Positions 1 through 13,600 of a stretch of DNA of 64,000 nucleotides are shown here, piece after piece (within the stretch, counting starts at the first letter, position 1; the number at the start of each line of letters is the position of its first letter). The stretch comes from Seison nebaliae (Eukaryota > Rotifera > Pararotatoria > Seisonacea > Seisonidae). The stretch lies in assembly GCA_023231475.1 (NCBI GenBank), contig JALJEE010001081.1:94276-158275 (forward strand). Direction: 5' to 3'. The notes beneath the pieces are model-generated. The model worked only from the letters and a program-made list of their open reading frames with translations. It was not told the origin of the DNA and ran no database searches. The position numbers were made by a program, and so were the translations under genes.

Positions 1-2876
1 TCTTACTTACTTACATAATAGTATGGGGAAGAGCTGCTTAAACTAACTGGAAATTGCATGTCGATTTGTCAATTGGAATGAATCAATCGTTATGTTTTCT
101 TCTTTCTTTCTTTTTTTCTTTCTTCGATTACTTCTCTTTTGCACTTGGATGTGAAAAGATTGCATTGCTTCACATTAAATTACGTAATAATCAGTTTTTA
201 CACAAGTTAAGTTATTTTCGGAAGAAAACTTAAACAGAGGGAGGTAATTGCTTGCCTCCCTAATCATAATAATGAGAATAATGGTGGGTAATCTTCCAAT
301 TAATCATCGAATTATGATAAAAGAAAAATGAATATTATTCATTGAATAATAAAACGATAACTTCCATCTTAACACTTTGACATTTATGGTCGCTTTCGTA
401 TCGAACTCAATCAACTACTACTATTACTACAATCTTACCTCTCTCCCCTACAATTGATTAAATCAATTTTTCTTCATCCATCTTCCACTCTCCCAACGGC
501 TAAGGCGCGAAATTTCTGCTCAAGCGAAGAGGTGAAAGAAAGTATCATCATTGACATATGTTTACAACCGGGGAAGAATGTTGTAGAGGGGAGGGGATGA
601 ATTGAACGAAAACTTCATAGTTGGATGGAGCAATTGGAATAAAATGAAAAATGGCTTAAATGAATATGATTTAATGACAACTTAAATTCAATCCTTTCTT
701 TGACGATAGAAATAAAGAGATATAATAACAGTCAACACAATCGACTATTCATCGACGAGCTACCGACGAAAAATAAAAGACTAACAAAGCGAGAAAGTAA
801 GAATATTAGATAATATGAGATAGTGCATGTCTCTCTACTTTTTCGCTTTCTTTCTCTAACATTTGTATGATATATTTGTATAATTATGTTTACTAATATC
901 ATACGTCGAAGTAGAAAACAAAAAGGAAAGAATAATAATAATCATACTCTCCCCAACTGATTAGAAGGGAAGATTAATATCAATTTTTCTACTTGCTTCA
1001 CTTTCATTATTATCCTCATCATCTATCATTATATGATGAGGAAAATCTAACCTAATATACGCGATGATAATATAAATGATATAATTCTCCTACTAATAAA
1101 TAGTTTCATTTCTATGAATAATTTTGATTTATTTATAATTGTACATATTATTATCTGATGCTTCGATTTGGCCGATCTCTGCCAATCCATTCACCATATA
1201 CACCACAACCATATTATGTTACGCCAATTCATATTATGGCAAGTGTTATAATGATAATTAAATAAAATAATTTAACGTTTCGTAGAAGAAGATCGTATTC
1301 CTTCAACTTGTCACTCATTCAATCGTTCATTTCATGTCAACCAAATTCCTATCATCATCAATTCTCTCATTATTATCTTCTCATATCAATCCCCCTCACA
1401 TTCATCACGATTGTGTTGATAGTTTTCCTCATTACACTTATTATATAATCGAGAAGTAATAACTATATCTAATTTCATTTAACAATGAATATCATCAACC
1501 ATTTGTTTGACAATAAAACTCTTCTATTTCTTCACTAAATTATTATGAAATTATCATCAAATTATCATTAAAGAAGTATTAGAGAATTTTAATTATGAAA
1601 ATCAAGGAAACGATTTCGATTGATCGACAAAAGCAAAAAAAACTACTTTTTTCAAACATTCTAATTTGTTTACTCTACAATTTTTTTTCTACGTAGTCAA
1701 CACTCGACTAAGTGGCTCGTAGACGAGGAATGTTACGTATTTATCAAATTGTTTGTTTCGAATTGAATTATTCGTTACCAAATCATGAAAGAATGACAGA
1801 GGAGTATCGAAAGAAATTATAATTGTTGCCGATCGATAACTTCTATGACAATCCCTAAATTTGTTGACATTACTTAGAGAAGATTCAAATTGACTTCTTC
1901 ACAATCACAGTGCTCTTAAGACTTACGGATATCTTAATAATTACTTATCTTAAGTGGGAACTTCATAGTTTTGTTTATCCTTAAGAAATGATCAATTATT
2001 TCTGTCCTGCTCCTAGTTAAGTGGAAAAGAAATGTACATTCGGTGTTATAAGTTGAAAAATAAGAAATATAAATAATACAACACACAGCATTCCAATTAA
2101 GAATAAACAAATACTTAAGCACAACAACTGGAAGTTTGGAGAGAAGAAATACCTAATTTCCTGTAACTAATTTCTACCGATTATTTACCGATTATTTACC
2201 GATTAATTTTCAATTTGTCTTTTATAAAAATTTTAATCATATACATAAATGGGAAATGTAATTTGGAATTGTTATGAAAAAATAAAACTGAAAAATATCG
2301 TTTGGTAATAACAAACTCGATGAATTGAGAATCGCTGTTATGATAATATTCGTTCCAAAATCAGGTGAATTGATGGGAGAAGGAAAAGGAAAGAAATGGC
2401 GGAAAGGAAGAAAATTGAATGATTTAATGATTTTTCCGTTAATGATTTTGGAACTGGTAAATTTTTCATCTTCCCTTGATATGTTGTCAGGTTAAGTGCC
2501 TGCGTGTGAGGAAAAGATTGATGGTTGTTCATCCGTTCAAATTGATTCATCGACAAATGGAAATTAGTGTCAAATGAAATGTAATGGAAAGGGGATGGAA
2601 TTGAATGGAAATCGAATCGTTTTGTTTAGGTATGTTGGACTGAAGTTTGAATGTTTATGATTAGATGAAGCAGAAGAAAGTATTAAGTGCATTGGAGGAA
2701 TATTAGTAGGGAATTACATCGAATCAGCATCATCACCAACATTCGGACATGTCATTTATAAATAATGTTAATATGGTTTGACTTACAAGAGTTTGTTAGG
2801 GGGAATTTGAATGGAAATGAGAATGGAAATATTTCGGAGATTAACATTACGTCAACAAGTTGTTATGCATAATTTC

Positions 2877-2898
2877 TATTATTATTATTATTATTATT
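2877..2898. repeat. (ATT)n microsatellite
   Basis: About seven tandem ATT units in the gene-free left region. Confidence 0.9.
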
Positions 2899-4348
2899 GT
2901 GGACATTGGGATGCATGAACGATTGAATGGATGGATGACTGAATGGATGTTCAGTTAATTAATTAAACTAATATTGGAAGTATTAGAGATGTTGAAGAGA
3001 ATGATAATGTTTTGGGAGGTGATGAAGTCCGTAATAGAATTGAGTGAAATGAAGAATTGGAAGGAGAATGATTGAGAAAGTTGATATGTCGAGGAGTGTG
3101 TATGTAGCAGATGGAACTTAATTGAAAGTTTATTGTTCGTTGATTTAGTGACATGCTAAATAATCGAAATGTTATTCATCTTCTTCATCTTCTTTTCGTT
3201 AAGGAAGTACTCGATTCATTCGATTCATAATACGAAGGAGAAGAACATATTTATTAATTATGGCACATACCTCAACGCACATACATCGAACAGAAATGGC
3301 TGTTGGGTTGGGGTGTCCTCGACCTCGATACCGAGAAGAAAGGGATCGATCAGTTCGGAAAAGATTTATCATTCAATCATGAGAGAAGTAGGGAGTAATT
3401 GAGGAACATAAGTGTATTTTGAAGATATTCCTACACATACACACACATCATACTCACCTGTACTACATAAACATTATTCGTATCACTTTGTCTCCTTTTC
3501 GACTTTTCCTTCCGATTCACTTAGTCAATTAATTGTGAAAGAAGTTCTCGATCAAATATCAGAATTTTGTCAATGTTAAACAGATTCTCTGTATCTTTCC
3601 TCTCGACGATGTTCGTCGAATTCGACTACTTAAATTAGTTACTTAATCTGATGATTCGACTAAATCGACGAGCGATCAATGTAAAGAAAACAATGAAAAT
3701 TTATGAAGAACCGAGAGAGATATCGGTAAATGTATTCGTTCGTTTCGCTTCATATTTGATGCTAATCTCAATTCTCTCGGATTATGTTTAGGATTCGAAT
3801 GAAGATCACATACCCTTGAAATTATTAGGGGGAGGAGGATGGGGGAGAAGAAGAAATGATGATTGTTCATCAATTATTTCAACATTGAAATAATCAAAAC
3901 ATTTCTAATTAAATTTCTCATCTCAAATAAGAGGAAAAGGAGGCATCATCATCTATGAAAATGATTTGAAGTGTCGATGACAATCGAATGAATTCATGTG
4001 AATCGTTACCCGATTAGGTGTGTGAATCAATAAATGTAATAACGAAATGTGATGTTGATGAGTCAATATGGAGAAGATTTGACGGTGTATTGTAAATGTA
4101 AAGAAGAATATTTTTGTGATATTTCATAATTGATAACAATTGATGGATGAACGATTTGAGTCTTTGTGGAATTGGGTTTTGTGAGAAGTTTATTGAAAGA
4201 TGAAATTACTGCAACCTAATCGATCAATCAATCATTAAGAAAAAAAACGAGATACAATGAAGAAGAATAGTTGTTGAAAATAATATAGAAATGATTAGAA
4301 ATGATTAGGAAAGTTATAGGTAGAAAACGGCAGAGGTTGAATAAAGAT

Positions 4349-4400
4349 TCATCATCAACATCATCATCATCATCATCATCATCATCTTCTTCTTCTTCTT
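4349..4400. repeat. (ATC)n-(TTC)n compound microsatellite
   Basis: A run of ATC/CAT units is followed directly by a run of TTC/CTT units. Together they form a compound trinucleotide tract in non-coding DNA. Confidence 0.9.
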
Positions 4401-5803
4401 ACATAATAATAAAGACACGCTAATGTCGATTAACGGTGAGTGGTGGGAGAAAGAGATGAAATTAGTTAACAATATTTTGGAGTTGAAAGAGAATACAAAA
4501 AATTACTTCCGTTTCCTGCTTAATATTCGATTACTTTGGCGATATATGTACAATTTTTATGAATATTGAAGTTAGCTATTATCAATAATAGTTCGGGTAC
4601 ATTGTGTGTTGGGGATGAATAAGAAGTGTAAATATAAACTTTGATTGTAATTGAATGAGGAGTGAATGAGAGTGGAGGGATAGTCGACCGACCGATCGGT
4701 GTATAAGATAGATGACACTAACCTCCCTTATAGTTTTGATGACGATCGATTTGAGAGGAATTGCTATGAGGGAAATCGTAAGAAAGAAGTAACAGAAGAA
4801 GTTCGGTGGCAACTTAAACAAATAAAAGGAATACATTCTTTTGAATGTTGTATTGAAATATGGGAATAAATGGAATTATTCGTAATTACATGCGTAAACT
4901 TTATATTAAGCACAGTTCAGTGTTGATTCGAATGTTATGAATAAAGTGGGTGAAAAAGCAAAAGTTATTTAATTCCTCTACGTGTACTATTGCTGCAGTT
5001 ATTGTTGTTTTTGTTGCTGCTGCTGTTGTTGTCGTTGTTCGATCATCAATTACATTTTATAGATAATTGTTTTCATTGCCCCTCCCCATGTCTTCTGTGT
5101 TCATGCTTAACATTCAATCGAACACCATTTAATAAATTATTTTGAGAAGATTTCCATTTCGGAAGATTATGCTACTAACAAATAAACCGAATTAGACATA
5201 AGCATATGGCAAGAGGCAAACGGAATTCGATTAATTTCATGACATCTCATTTCTAGCATAAGAATTCTAATAAGTTACACAACAATTCTATAATAATGGA
5301 ATTCTAACACAGAACAATTTTTAAATAATTTCCCATTAATCATATAATCGGAAGTCGGATAAACAGAGTCATAAAAAATTCAAAAAATAATACATGTTGT
5401 TAAAACAATCGGATTACCGAATAAAAATTACCGAGAACTTCTTTCTCTTCTATAACGAATTAAAATCGATCGAATATTTTCTGCGCAATATCATCTTAAT
5501 ATGAGAAATATGTCGGTTATACAAAATTATCGGTTTTCTTTTTAGTTTGACCGTGTGAAATTAAAACGAATATAAACAATAATAAACTAACAATCTAAAA
5601 TACTCTAGTTTCCGGTCGTAACTATTTAACAACACACTAACCAAAGTAGTCCATTATACTTATAATTACATAATAGTCTTCTTATAATTCGTTAAGTTTC
5701 TTTCTTCACTTTAGTGAATAAATTATAATTGTAACAAGTTGATGACTAATCGTCAAGTGATTTTGAAAGTTTTATCTCTTATGCTCATTCGATGATCGAT
5801 CAT

Positions 5804-5850
5804 CATTATTATAATTATTAATATTATTATTATGATTATTATAAATTTAT
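5804..5850. repeat. Imperfect (ATT)n tract
   Basis: Degenerate ATT/ATA tandem units in the gene-free left region. Confidence 0.7.
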
Positions 5851-6859
5851 TATGTGAATTGGAGGAGAAGTTTCAGTTTGATCAAAAAATTCAATTGTAT
5901 TTCAAATAAACTAAATTTAATCTTATTCAATCATCTTGTCATAACACAAGACACTATGAAACCTGATTGAAGTTACAGATAAAATTTTAATGTGATCCAA
6001 AAGAGAAATAATAAATTGATGATATGTTCAACGATATTTTGATTATGATAAATTAAAATTATTTCGATTTTATTATTAACTAAAACATTATTATGATGTC
6101 AAGTCGCTTCAAATTTCCTATCATTATTTTATCGAACAATCTAAAAAATCTCCCAATATCGACAACTGTATGGGAAGAAATAATTGAGACAATGGAAAGC
6201 ATCGATGGGAAAGCTCACCATAAATTATGATTCAATATAACAATAATGACAAATAAGAGATTATAAAAGGAAACTCAAATTATTAAAACTTAAATGTGTC
6301 GTCTTTGATGGTTACGCGCCATTTATCTGACACTAAACATTCTTCTTTCAATTATTTAATGTTGAAAGTTTCTTTTCAACGTTTATCGAAAAGTTCGATG
6401 GGAAATCATTTTTTTCCAAACAATTAAGGAACACCTTGAGAGTGTTATTATTGTTGTATAAGTAAATCATATACAAACCTTTAATTTAATTGATCTCAAT
6501 TGATATGTTATAAGTTTTCTGTCTGAAATTCACTTCTTAATAGTTGCTACTTCTAATGATACGCTTATTCTTGTTGTTGTTGTTCTTCTTATTGTTGTTT
6601 TTTGTCTGTCTTGTTTCGACAATGATGTTTAGCTTCTTTGATTTGAATCAGTAATTGATTTTAAGGAATATTAACGTTTTCTCTTCGAACAAGAAAATAT
6701 TTCTATCAAATAAATGGTGAAGAAATTTGATTAAGTAATGAAGAAACGAAGGAAGGAAGTCAACTAAAGCGACATTAGAAGGCGAATGCAATACGTCAAT
6801 TACTCTAATAAGATAGTCGAGTTAACTCTATTTGATTTCAGCTAATCCGTCCTGATGTG

Positions 6860-6874
6860 TGAGAGAGAGAGAGA
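6860..6874. repeat. (GA)n microsatellite
   Basis: Short GA dinucleotide run. Confidence 0.8.
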
Positions 6875-7826
6875 TTCTTCTCTAATTTAATCAATTAACG
6901 GGAAGAGAGGAAGATGTTTTGAAGATTTCTTTGATCGAATCATTTAGTGGAAGAAGATGAAAATGGAGTATTAGAATTGGAAATGTCGATGACGCCGATT
7001 AATTTTCAAATATAATCAATAGGAAATATTAATGCGGAAGATTGTCTAAATTCTTTTTATTATTAATGAAGGAAAATTTAAAAATTTCATCTGATTACAT
7101 CGTCAAACAACGAGTTTATTCTCTGTTTGAGCTGAATGGTGAGGCAGTTTAGAGTTGTGAAAATAATGTTTTTAATTTGATGTCAATATGAAATAATTTC
7201 ATAGAATAATAGTATGTGAAGAATGTTTTACATATCTATCTGAATGAGAATGAACGGTGAGATTGGAGAGCATATCAACTGCAATATAAGTGAGTTGGAT
7301 AATAATAAGAGGAACAATAACATGGATGCATAATGATGTGTAACATGATTACAATGATAGATTATTACAATGGGTCGACGGTGGAGGGGAGTAAAGTTGG
7401 GTGAAGGAAGAAGAAACTGAACAGATTTTATTCCAACATCAATTCCATCTCTAAATGAAAAAGGATAATAATAAATGTACGTAGTCATATCATCGTGCTG
7501 GAATGGAGAAGGAAGACCAAACAATCAGCAAACAATACAGGAAAATAACATTAGATGGCAGATAGTTGTAAGAGAATTGGTGAGATGTGTCTTCTTATTA
7601 TAATTTCAAGAGTAATTGGTGTATAAAGAGCAAATGTATTAATGATGAAAGTGGCAGCATAATAATAGACGATAAACTATCGTACGATTATCGTGAACAT
7701 ACGTATGTCAATTCGGCCACTTGCTACTAACAAATGTTACGTATCTCTCCCCTTCTCTCTCATTAGACACCAAATAAACTTCTTTATTCGATTAGATTCC
7801 TAATAAAAGAACGAAGAAAGACATCT

Positions 7827-7858
7827 TCCTTCCTTCCTTCCTTCCTCTCTTCCTTCAT
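7827..7858. repeat. (TTCC)n microsatellite
   Basis: About five TTCC units followed by degenerate copies. Confidence 0.85.
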
Positions 7859-8149
7859 TCCATCAATGATCTAATAACATCAGAATAATAGTCGAAATAT
7901 GTTATTTATCATTAATAAATATTGATATGAGAGAGTATTGATTGAATCTGGAGAGGTGAAGTCTCTCTTTCAACTCGAAACTTTCTACGACAATTTCAGA
8001 ACGAATTCGTCACATCGACTTATCGAAGGAGATAAAATGATGATTAGGATGGAAAATGGAAATAATTTGAATAGTTTGTTACAGGAAAAGAAAAAATAAT
8101 ATCAATTCGTTGAATTATTGTCTCAATTCGAACGATTGTTATGACAATG

Positions 8150-8178
8150 AAATTATTATCATTATTATTATTATTATT
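8150..8178. repeat. (ATT)n microsatellite
   Basis: Tandem ATT units, interrupted once. Confidence 0.85.
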
Positions 8179-10688
8179 CATACCATCGTGATTAGAAACC
8201 GTTTTTTTTTATCTAACTTAATCATTTGTATTGATAAGAAATGTTCTTCGTTACTTCCATCCTTCAATAGTTTTGAAAGGTGAGAGAAATGAAGAAAATT
8301 GATAATGGAGTGCAAATTGAAAATAATCTCAAATTCTTATGTAATATTATGTTGATATATAAATTGTCACAATTATATTTCACTCTCCGTTTCGAACACG
8401 TTCTGAATTATACTTGAATATATTCAGACGATGATACATTAGGAAACGATGGTGGAAAATGTTCCTCGTCTTTCTCGAATACTTTTTTCTTGAAAGATTA
8501 ACTCTATTCCAAAAAACTGATGGCATTTGACAATAAATCGAGTGGGAAAACAACGAATTATTAATTTGTTCTTATGTTTCTCTAACAATTCTTCATCTTC
8601 ATCATCATCTTCCTGTTTAACATATCAATAAAATGTGAATGAGAAGAGTTATAATGTATGAATTACATAGAGCCTACATTAGCACTATGCATACTGATGC
8701 AGAAACGCCATTATGGGCAACGAATTAAATGTAATCTCGATCTTGTGCCAAAATACAATAAGAAGAATTCCAATTATTTATTCATCCTTTTTCCTCCTAT
8801 TTGTTTCACCTTTCCTCCTCCATCACTTTCTCCTTCAATATTATCCACCGAATTACTTCGCCTAGCCAAAAACACTCACAACCAATTAATGAGAGACGCA
8901 ACTAGCCAAAGATTGAATAATAAGTGAAATTATTAATCTTTTAATTTTAATAGTAGTAATTTTAACCGAACATAACTATGAGAGAAATGATAAAATATCA
9001 AAAGAAGAAGAAGAAGTAGAAGAAGCGATTTCCAATTAAAGGCGAATGCACAAACACACACACACATAAGCACGTCAATGAAAGAATGCTAATAATGGCA
9101 ATATTCATAATGACTAGTTGGTAGTAACAGTAAATAATTCTCTCCCAAAACACAATGATGTTGAACGCAAGACTATTAAACTGATACTAGTAGTATGTGG
9201 CGATAAATGTATTAGAAATGAACTATTTGATATTCAATAATAATAAACGAATGGGCCGAAGAATTCTCTGTTTATCTTTGATTGAATACATTAGATCAAC
9301 TGAGAGAATATGGGTAGATGATTCGAAGTTCGATCGACAAACTCTAATTGCCAAAATCTGTATTCATCTCAATCCCTTCTCATTCACTACCATTTCTTTC
9401 TCCTCCCAAATTGCTTCATTTCATATCTAATACTTTACTTTAATTTATTAACATTTCCTTCTTCTTTCCTTTGACTTTCCTCACTCAACTTTCTCATATC
9501 AAACAATCTTTTCTTCTTTTCTCCAACATTTTAAGGAAATATATACGTGCATGTGTGCATAATTACATACATCCCATCAAACGTAACACTATCCCCCCCA
9601 CTACCATCATTCATAAGACCATCCCAACTAATGGATGAGTATTACCTAATAAACTGTTAAGAATGCACATAACTTATGTCATTAATTTCCTTTCAATTCC
9701 ATAACATTTAAAGTAATAACGATTACTATAATCCTTCGACATCAATCGTAATTCTACACTCCATTTATTTACTTTCTTCTACTTAAACGAGCAAGTTGAA
9801 TACAATCTGTATAACTCTCGTCTATTTCACTCCGAACGAACATTGCATTTAATGACAATCTTCAAAATGAAATCGTTGTTTGATGATGAATCATTCTCAG
9901 TCTGATATAAAATCATCTTATGTACCAAATCAAATAGAAAGATCAAAACAATTATCACGTGAAATTTCTGTGCAGTAAACATTTTTTACTTCCGTTCCAC
10001 CAATGCGCATAATCAGCTCGTCGGTCTTATCTCCCCTATAAATTCAGTTTTGTAAGTATACGGGAATTTCCACAATCATAAAAACGGTATTTTCTCCATC
10101 CCGTTTTTCATCGTAATCAAAAAATTTTTATTCATCATTTTGTGCATTTCACATTTGAATTTAAATTAAATTAAGAACAACTTTCCATTGACTGAATGCA
10201 AATCGATTTAGTGAAAAAATTTGAATAATGAAAAATTCGATAATGAATGACGAAAAAAACATTCCTTTAAAAAAAATGGTATGGTGAAATTACCGTTTTG
10301 ATGGCAGAAGAAATTACCATTTAGTAAGATAAAGAAGGATTGCGTAGAAAGAACGATTTGATTGCATATAATAAACGAAGAAAGGAAAAGATGAACTTTA
10401 AAATAATCAGTACATTTCTAATAATCAACATCCTTTTTTAATAATCTCTTACCACCACTTTAAACAACTGCCATTATATCATCAATTTGAAATCTCTTTA
10501 GATAAATCTTCAGATTAAATTAGAGTTCATTTCCCAATTTTCATTAGTGAACAAATGTATTTTATTGAGGGAAATATCCAATAAAATTATTAGTCAATAA
10601 AAAAAAATAAATAATATCAAACAAATGATTTTTAGTTCTGAAACATGAAAACAATTTAGAAAAATCCCATTGAATATTTAGATGATTT

Positions 10689-13600
10689 TCAGTTCGGTGG
10701 TCTCGGTTCCAATTTCAACGACATTTCATACAAGTCGTCTGTCCGAATAAATTTTGTGTCATCCAGAAGATAATTCGCCACCTAAACAACAAATAATTAT
10801 TAAGTAAACTTTAATTAAATTAACTGTTTGATTATGTGTTAATTTATATGGTACTTCTTGGAAATTCTTAACATCTCGAATGATGAGTGAAATCTAAAAA
10901 GAAATTATTGAGAATATTAAAAGGAAAAATAACCAATCTCATTTTGGAGAAATTGATGAGATTATCATCAATGGTGTCTGGTGTTCCGTCTTCCAGGAAC
11001 GTCAGATCATGAAGATATGTTCCCAAATATGGAACGGTAGGTGGATCATGTCTTTTCAGGAGGATTGACGAAAAAGAAAAATGAGAATGAACTTTTGTAA
11101 CAACTCTCTCATGTTCTTGAACATTCCATCACTGGAGACAATATTTTGTAATTTTTGAATAGTTTGACGACACTAACAAATGGTGAGAAGAATTATAAGA
11201 GAAATGGTGAAGAATAAAAACGTGTAGATGAGATTCTAACTAATTTCGGTACTTTTTCCCAAGTTCGTTGAAGACGGAAAACTGCCGAGTTATTAAAAGC
11301 AGAAATGATTTGGAGAATTCCATTATAATTCTGTAACATTCGACAAGTGTCTGCCACCTGTCATAACAACAACATCAATTTTCCGATCAAAATAATCATC
11401 AGAATTGAATTGTCCGATGGAAATAATATTAAATAGAATTTAAAAATTATTTTAAAAATAAATTTAACTTGAGTCCATTTTTCTATGATACATATTCTTT
11501 CGCGAATATTCTTACTTTGTACGACTTCGTTCACTACCAATTGAGACATGTGATTGAATCGTGAGCTAACTAATAAGACATGAGATGGTTTCTTTTCTTT
11601 ATCATCTTTCTCCCATCTCTTACAAATGAGTTCTCTAGAAAAGGAAAAATTTTGAAATTAGATCGCATCAAATTGAATTAACTCACTACGAATAAGAGAG
11701 AAGAGAAGATGATCCATCAATGTCATTTGCTCGGCAATCTCGATGGGCGAGAAAGAAGGATAATTCTCACACTTCTTATCCAAAGTGAAGATTTCGATGG
11801 GCGAGATATCATATTTCGTTCTAGCGTTCAATAATTTCAAGGATTGAACGAATGTTAAATCTCCGGAACTATTTTTCGATTGTTCGTCTGGTCGTTTGGG
11901 TCGAATTCCCACGAGTTGTTCCAGAAGTAGAACTGACGTTCGATATTCAACTTCAGTAACTGATGGAGAATATAATAAATTTTCAAGGAAACTAAAGACT
12001 CGATCTTTCAATTCGATGGATTGTTCGAAATCCTTTATGAAAAAGTTGAGAGAGAGATGAAAGAAAAGAAATAACAACGGCATGTTTGGTGATCCAATGA
12101 CGGAAAATGTTGAGAACTCTCATCGTTTTAGCAGTGGGATGTGTTTTCGTTTCACTCATAATATTTGGAGTTTCTATTTTAAATGATGGTTTCATTTGGT
12201 GATTTTGTTGTATTTCATTCTTGGAGGAATTGTCTGATCGATATTGTAATTGTGTTGAAATTGAAGAACCATAATTTCTCTTCGTTGAACGGAACATTGG
12301 AGAATCCATTCCAGTGGAAGAACTGTCGGCGGCTGAATATCTCATGTAATTCATTCCACTTTTTACTTTAGGTTTTGGTAAATTTAAATTATTTTCTATC
12401 GCTGATGATCTCTGTCCGGTATTCTCTTCTTCTTCTTCCTCCTCTTCAAAATCAAAATTTTCAGAAACCGTCGGTAACATGTTCGTTTTGAGTGGTTGTC
12501 TCGTTGGCATGTTGTTGTGGAGAGATGATAAACTTGGCGATTTTTGAGATCCAGAAGTGGCAAGAGCAAAAGCTGCTGATGCTATTTGACTTGATGATCT
12601 GATAGAAAAAAATTTAAAATTGATAGAAATTAAAAAAATTTTTTTTTTGAAAAAAAAAAAGAACCTTCGACGTCCTATTCGGCCGGCTGTTACGACAACA
12701 GCAGGTGAAATTTTACAAGTGGAATTTCGATCGGATTGTTTCGCCCGAAGTATCGACACTCTGGGCGAAATTAAAGTTTCGGTTAATCTTTTCTGGAAAT
12801 CTTCTTGTATCTGCTCCTTTGGATGATATTGACGATAAATGGAAGAAAAAATGAATTTTAACGACTTCCTCTAATGGTTTGTCACATCGATTACATCTCG
12901 GTCCGTCGATTGATTCGTCTAAATTAAATTCGATATTTATCGGACTCTCTTCTCTTTCGTCATTCGATGGATCGTTCGTCACTATACTACTGGAATCGAA
13001 TGAGGCAACTGGTGCCAACAAAGCGTTTCTTTCATCGTCCTCATGTAACTTCATAGAATCATCTTCCTCTTCATTCTTCTCGTCATCTTCTTCTAATTTA
13101 TCATCAGTGAGAATTGTTTCTTTATTTTCATTTAATTCATTGAAACATTCTTCTTCTAAACTCTGATAAGTTAATGGACGAATAATATCTGCGAATGGAA
13201 TTAATGAGAATGAAATTAAGATAAAGTAAAAGAACTTTCAAGTGTTATATATTCCGAATATTTAGTGGGACGTTTTAGAATATTCTCCAGAAATGATTTT
13301 CTCACTTTGACGAGATGTTGTGGAAAATCTTCAACATCTTTCAATTTATCATCCCGATGTTCTTTGTATCCGTAGGAATGTAAGACATCCACAATAATTT
13401 TCCCATGTGATTTCTTCGGATATTCGTACATATTGAATAGAATATCAACAATCGCATGTACGTAAATGTAGACGCGATATGTCAACAGGAATATGTTGAG
13501 ATAATCGATCGATAAGAATCTCAAGTCGATTAGACGATCGAGAATTCTTTCAATTTTCCCATAACGAATCTAAACAATAAATCCATTTCATTCCAATAAA

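Larger units (their letters stand above)
1..10688. other. Gene-free AT-rich region
   Basis: Nothing here can be supported as a gene. All open frames are short, lack recognisable motifs, and are rich in the F/L/I/S codons expected by chance in AT-rich DNA. The region holds many simple repeats (listed separately) and scattered short inverted repeats. It lies downstream of the 3' end of RasGRF. It could be intergenic, or intron or regulatory DNA of a gene lying outside the window to the left. Confidence 0.6.

Noticed and set aside
1161-1266. Short plus-strand frame beginning MLRFGRSLP, resembling an LRFamide neuropeptide processing site
   Set aside because: No signal peptide, no preceding dibasic site, stops upstream and no acceptor to connect it to another exon; only 35 codons, so chance is likely.
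3270-3400. Minus-strand stretch reading ELIDPFLLGIEVEDT followed by a GTATGT donor-like site
   Set aside because: In-frame stop four codons upstream with no acceptor between; no homology recognised; donor type does not fit the GTT pattern of confirmed introns.
3458-3519. 62-nt minus-strand exon-like segment (NRKEKSKRRQSDTNNVYVVQ) bordered by CTAAG and CAG|GTGAGT
   Set aside because: No partner exons in frame, no homology, isolated in a desert.
10810-10893. A 28-nt intron (10782-10809) at the last RasGRF junction
   Set aside because: Using the upstream donor ACA|GTTAAT gives a normal 43-nt intron and the better family match THNQTVANYLLD, so the very short intron is unnecessary.
12713-13054. 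Minus-strand 113-codon frame containing [10 protein letters not shown]
   Set aside because: Its right part is a real RasGRF exon, but the left third is intron plus an out-of-frame exon; replaced by exons 12863-13188 and 12665-12816.
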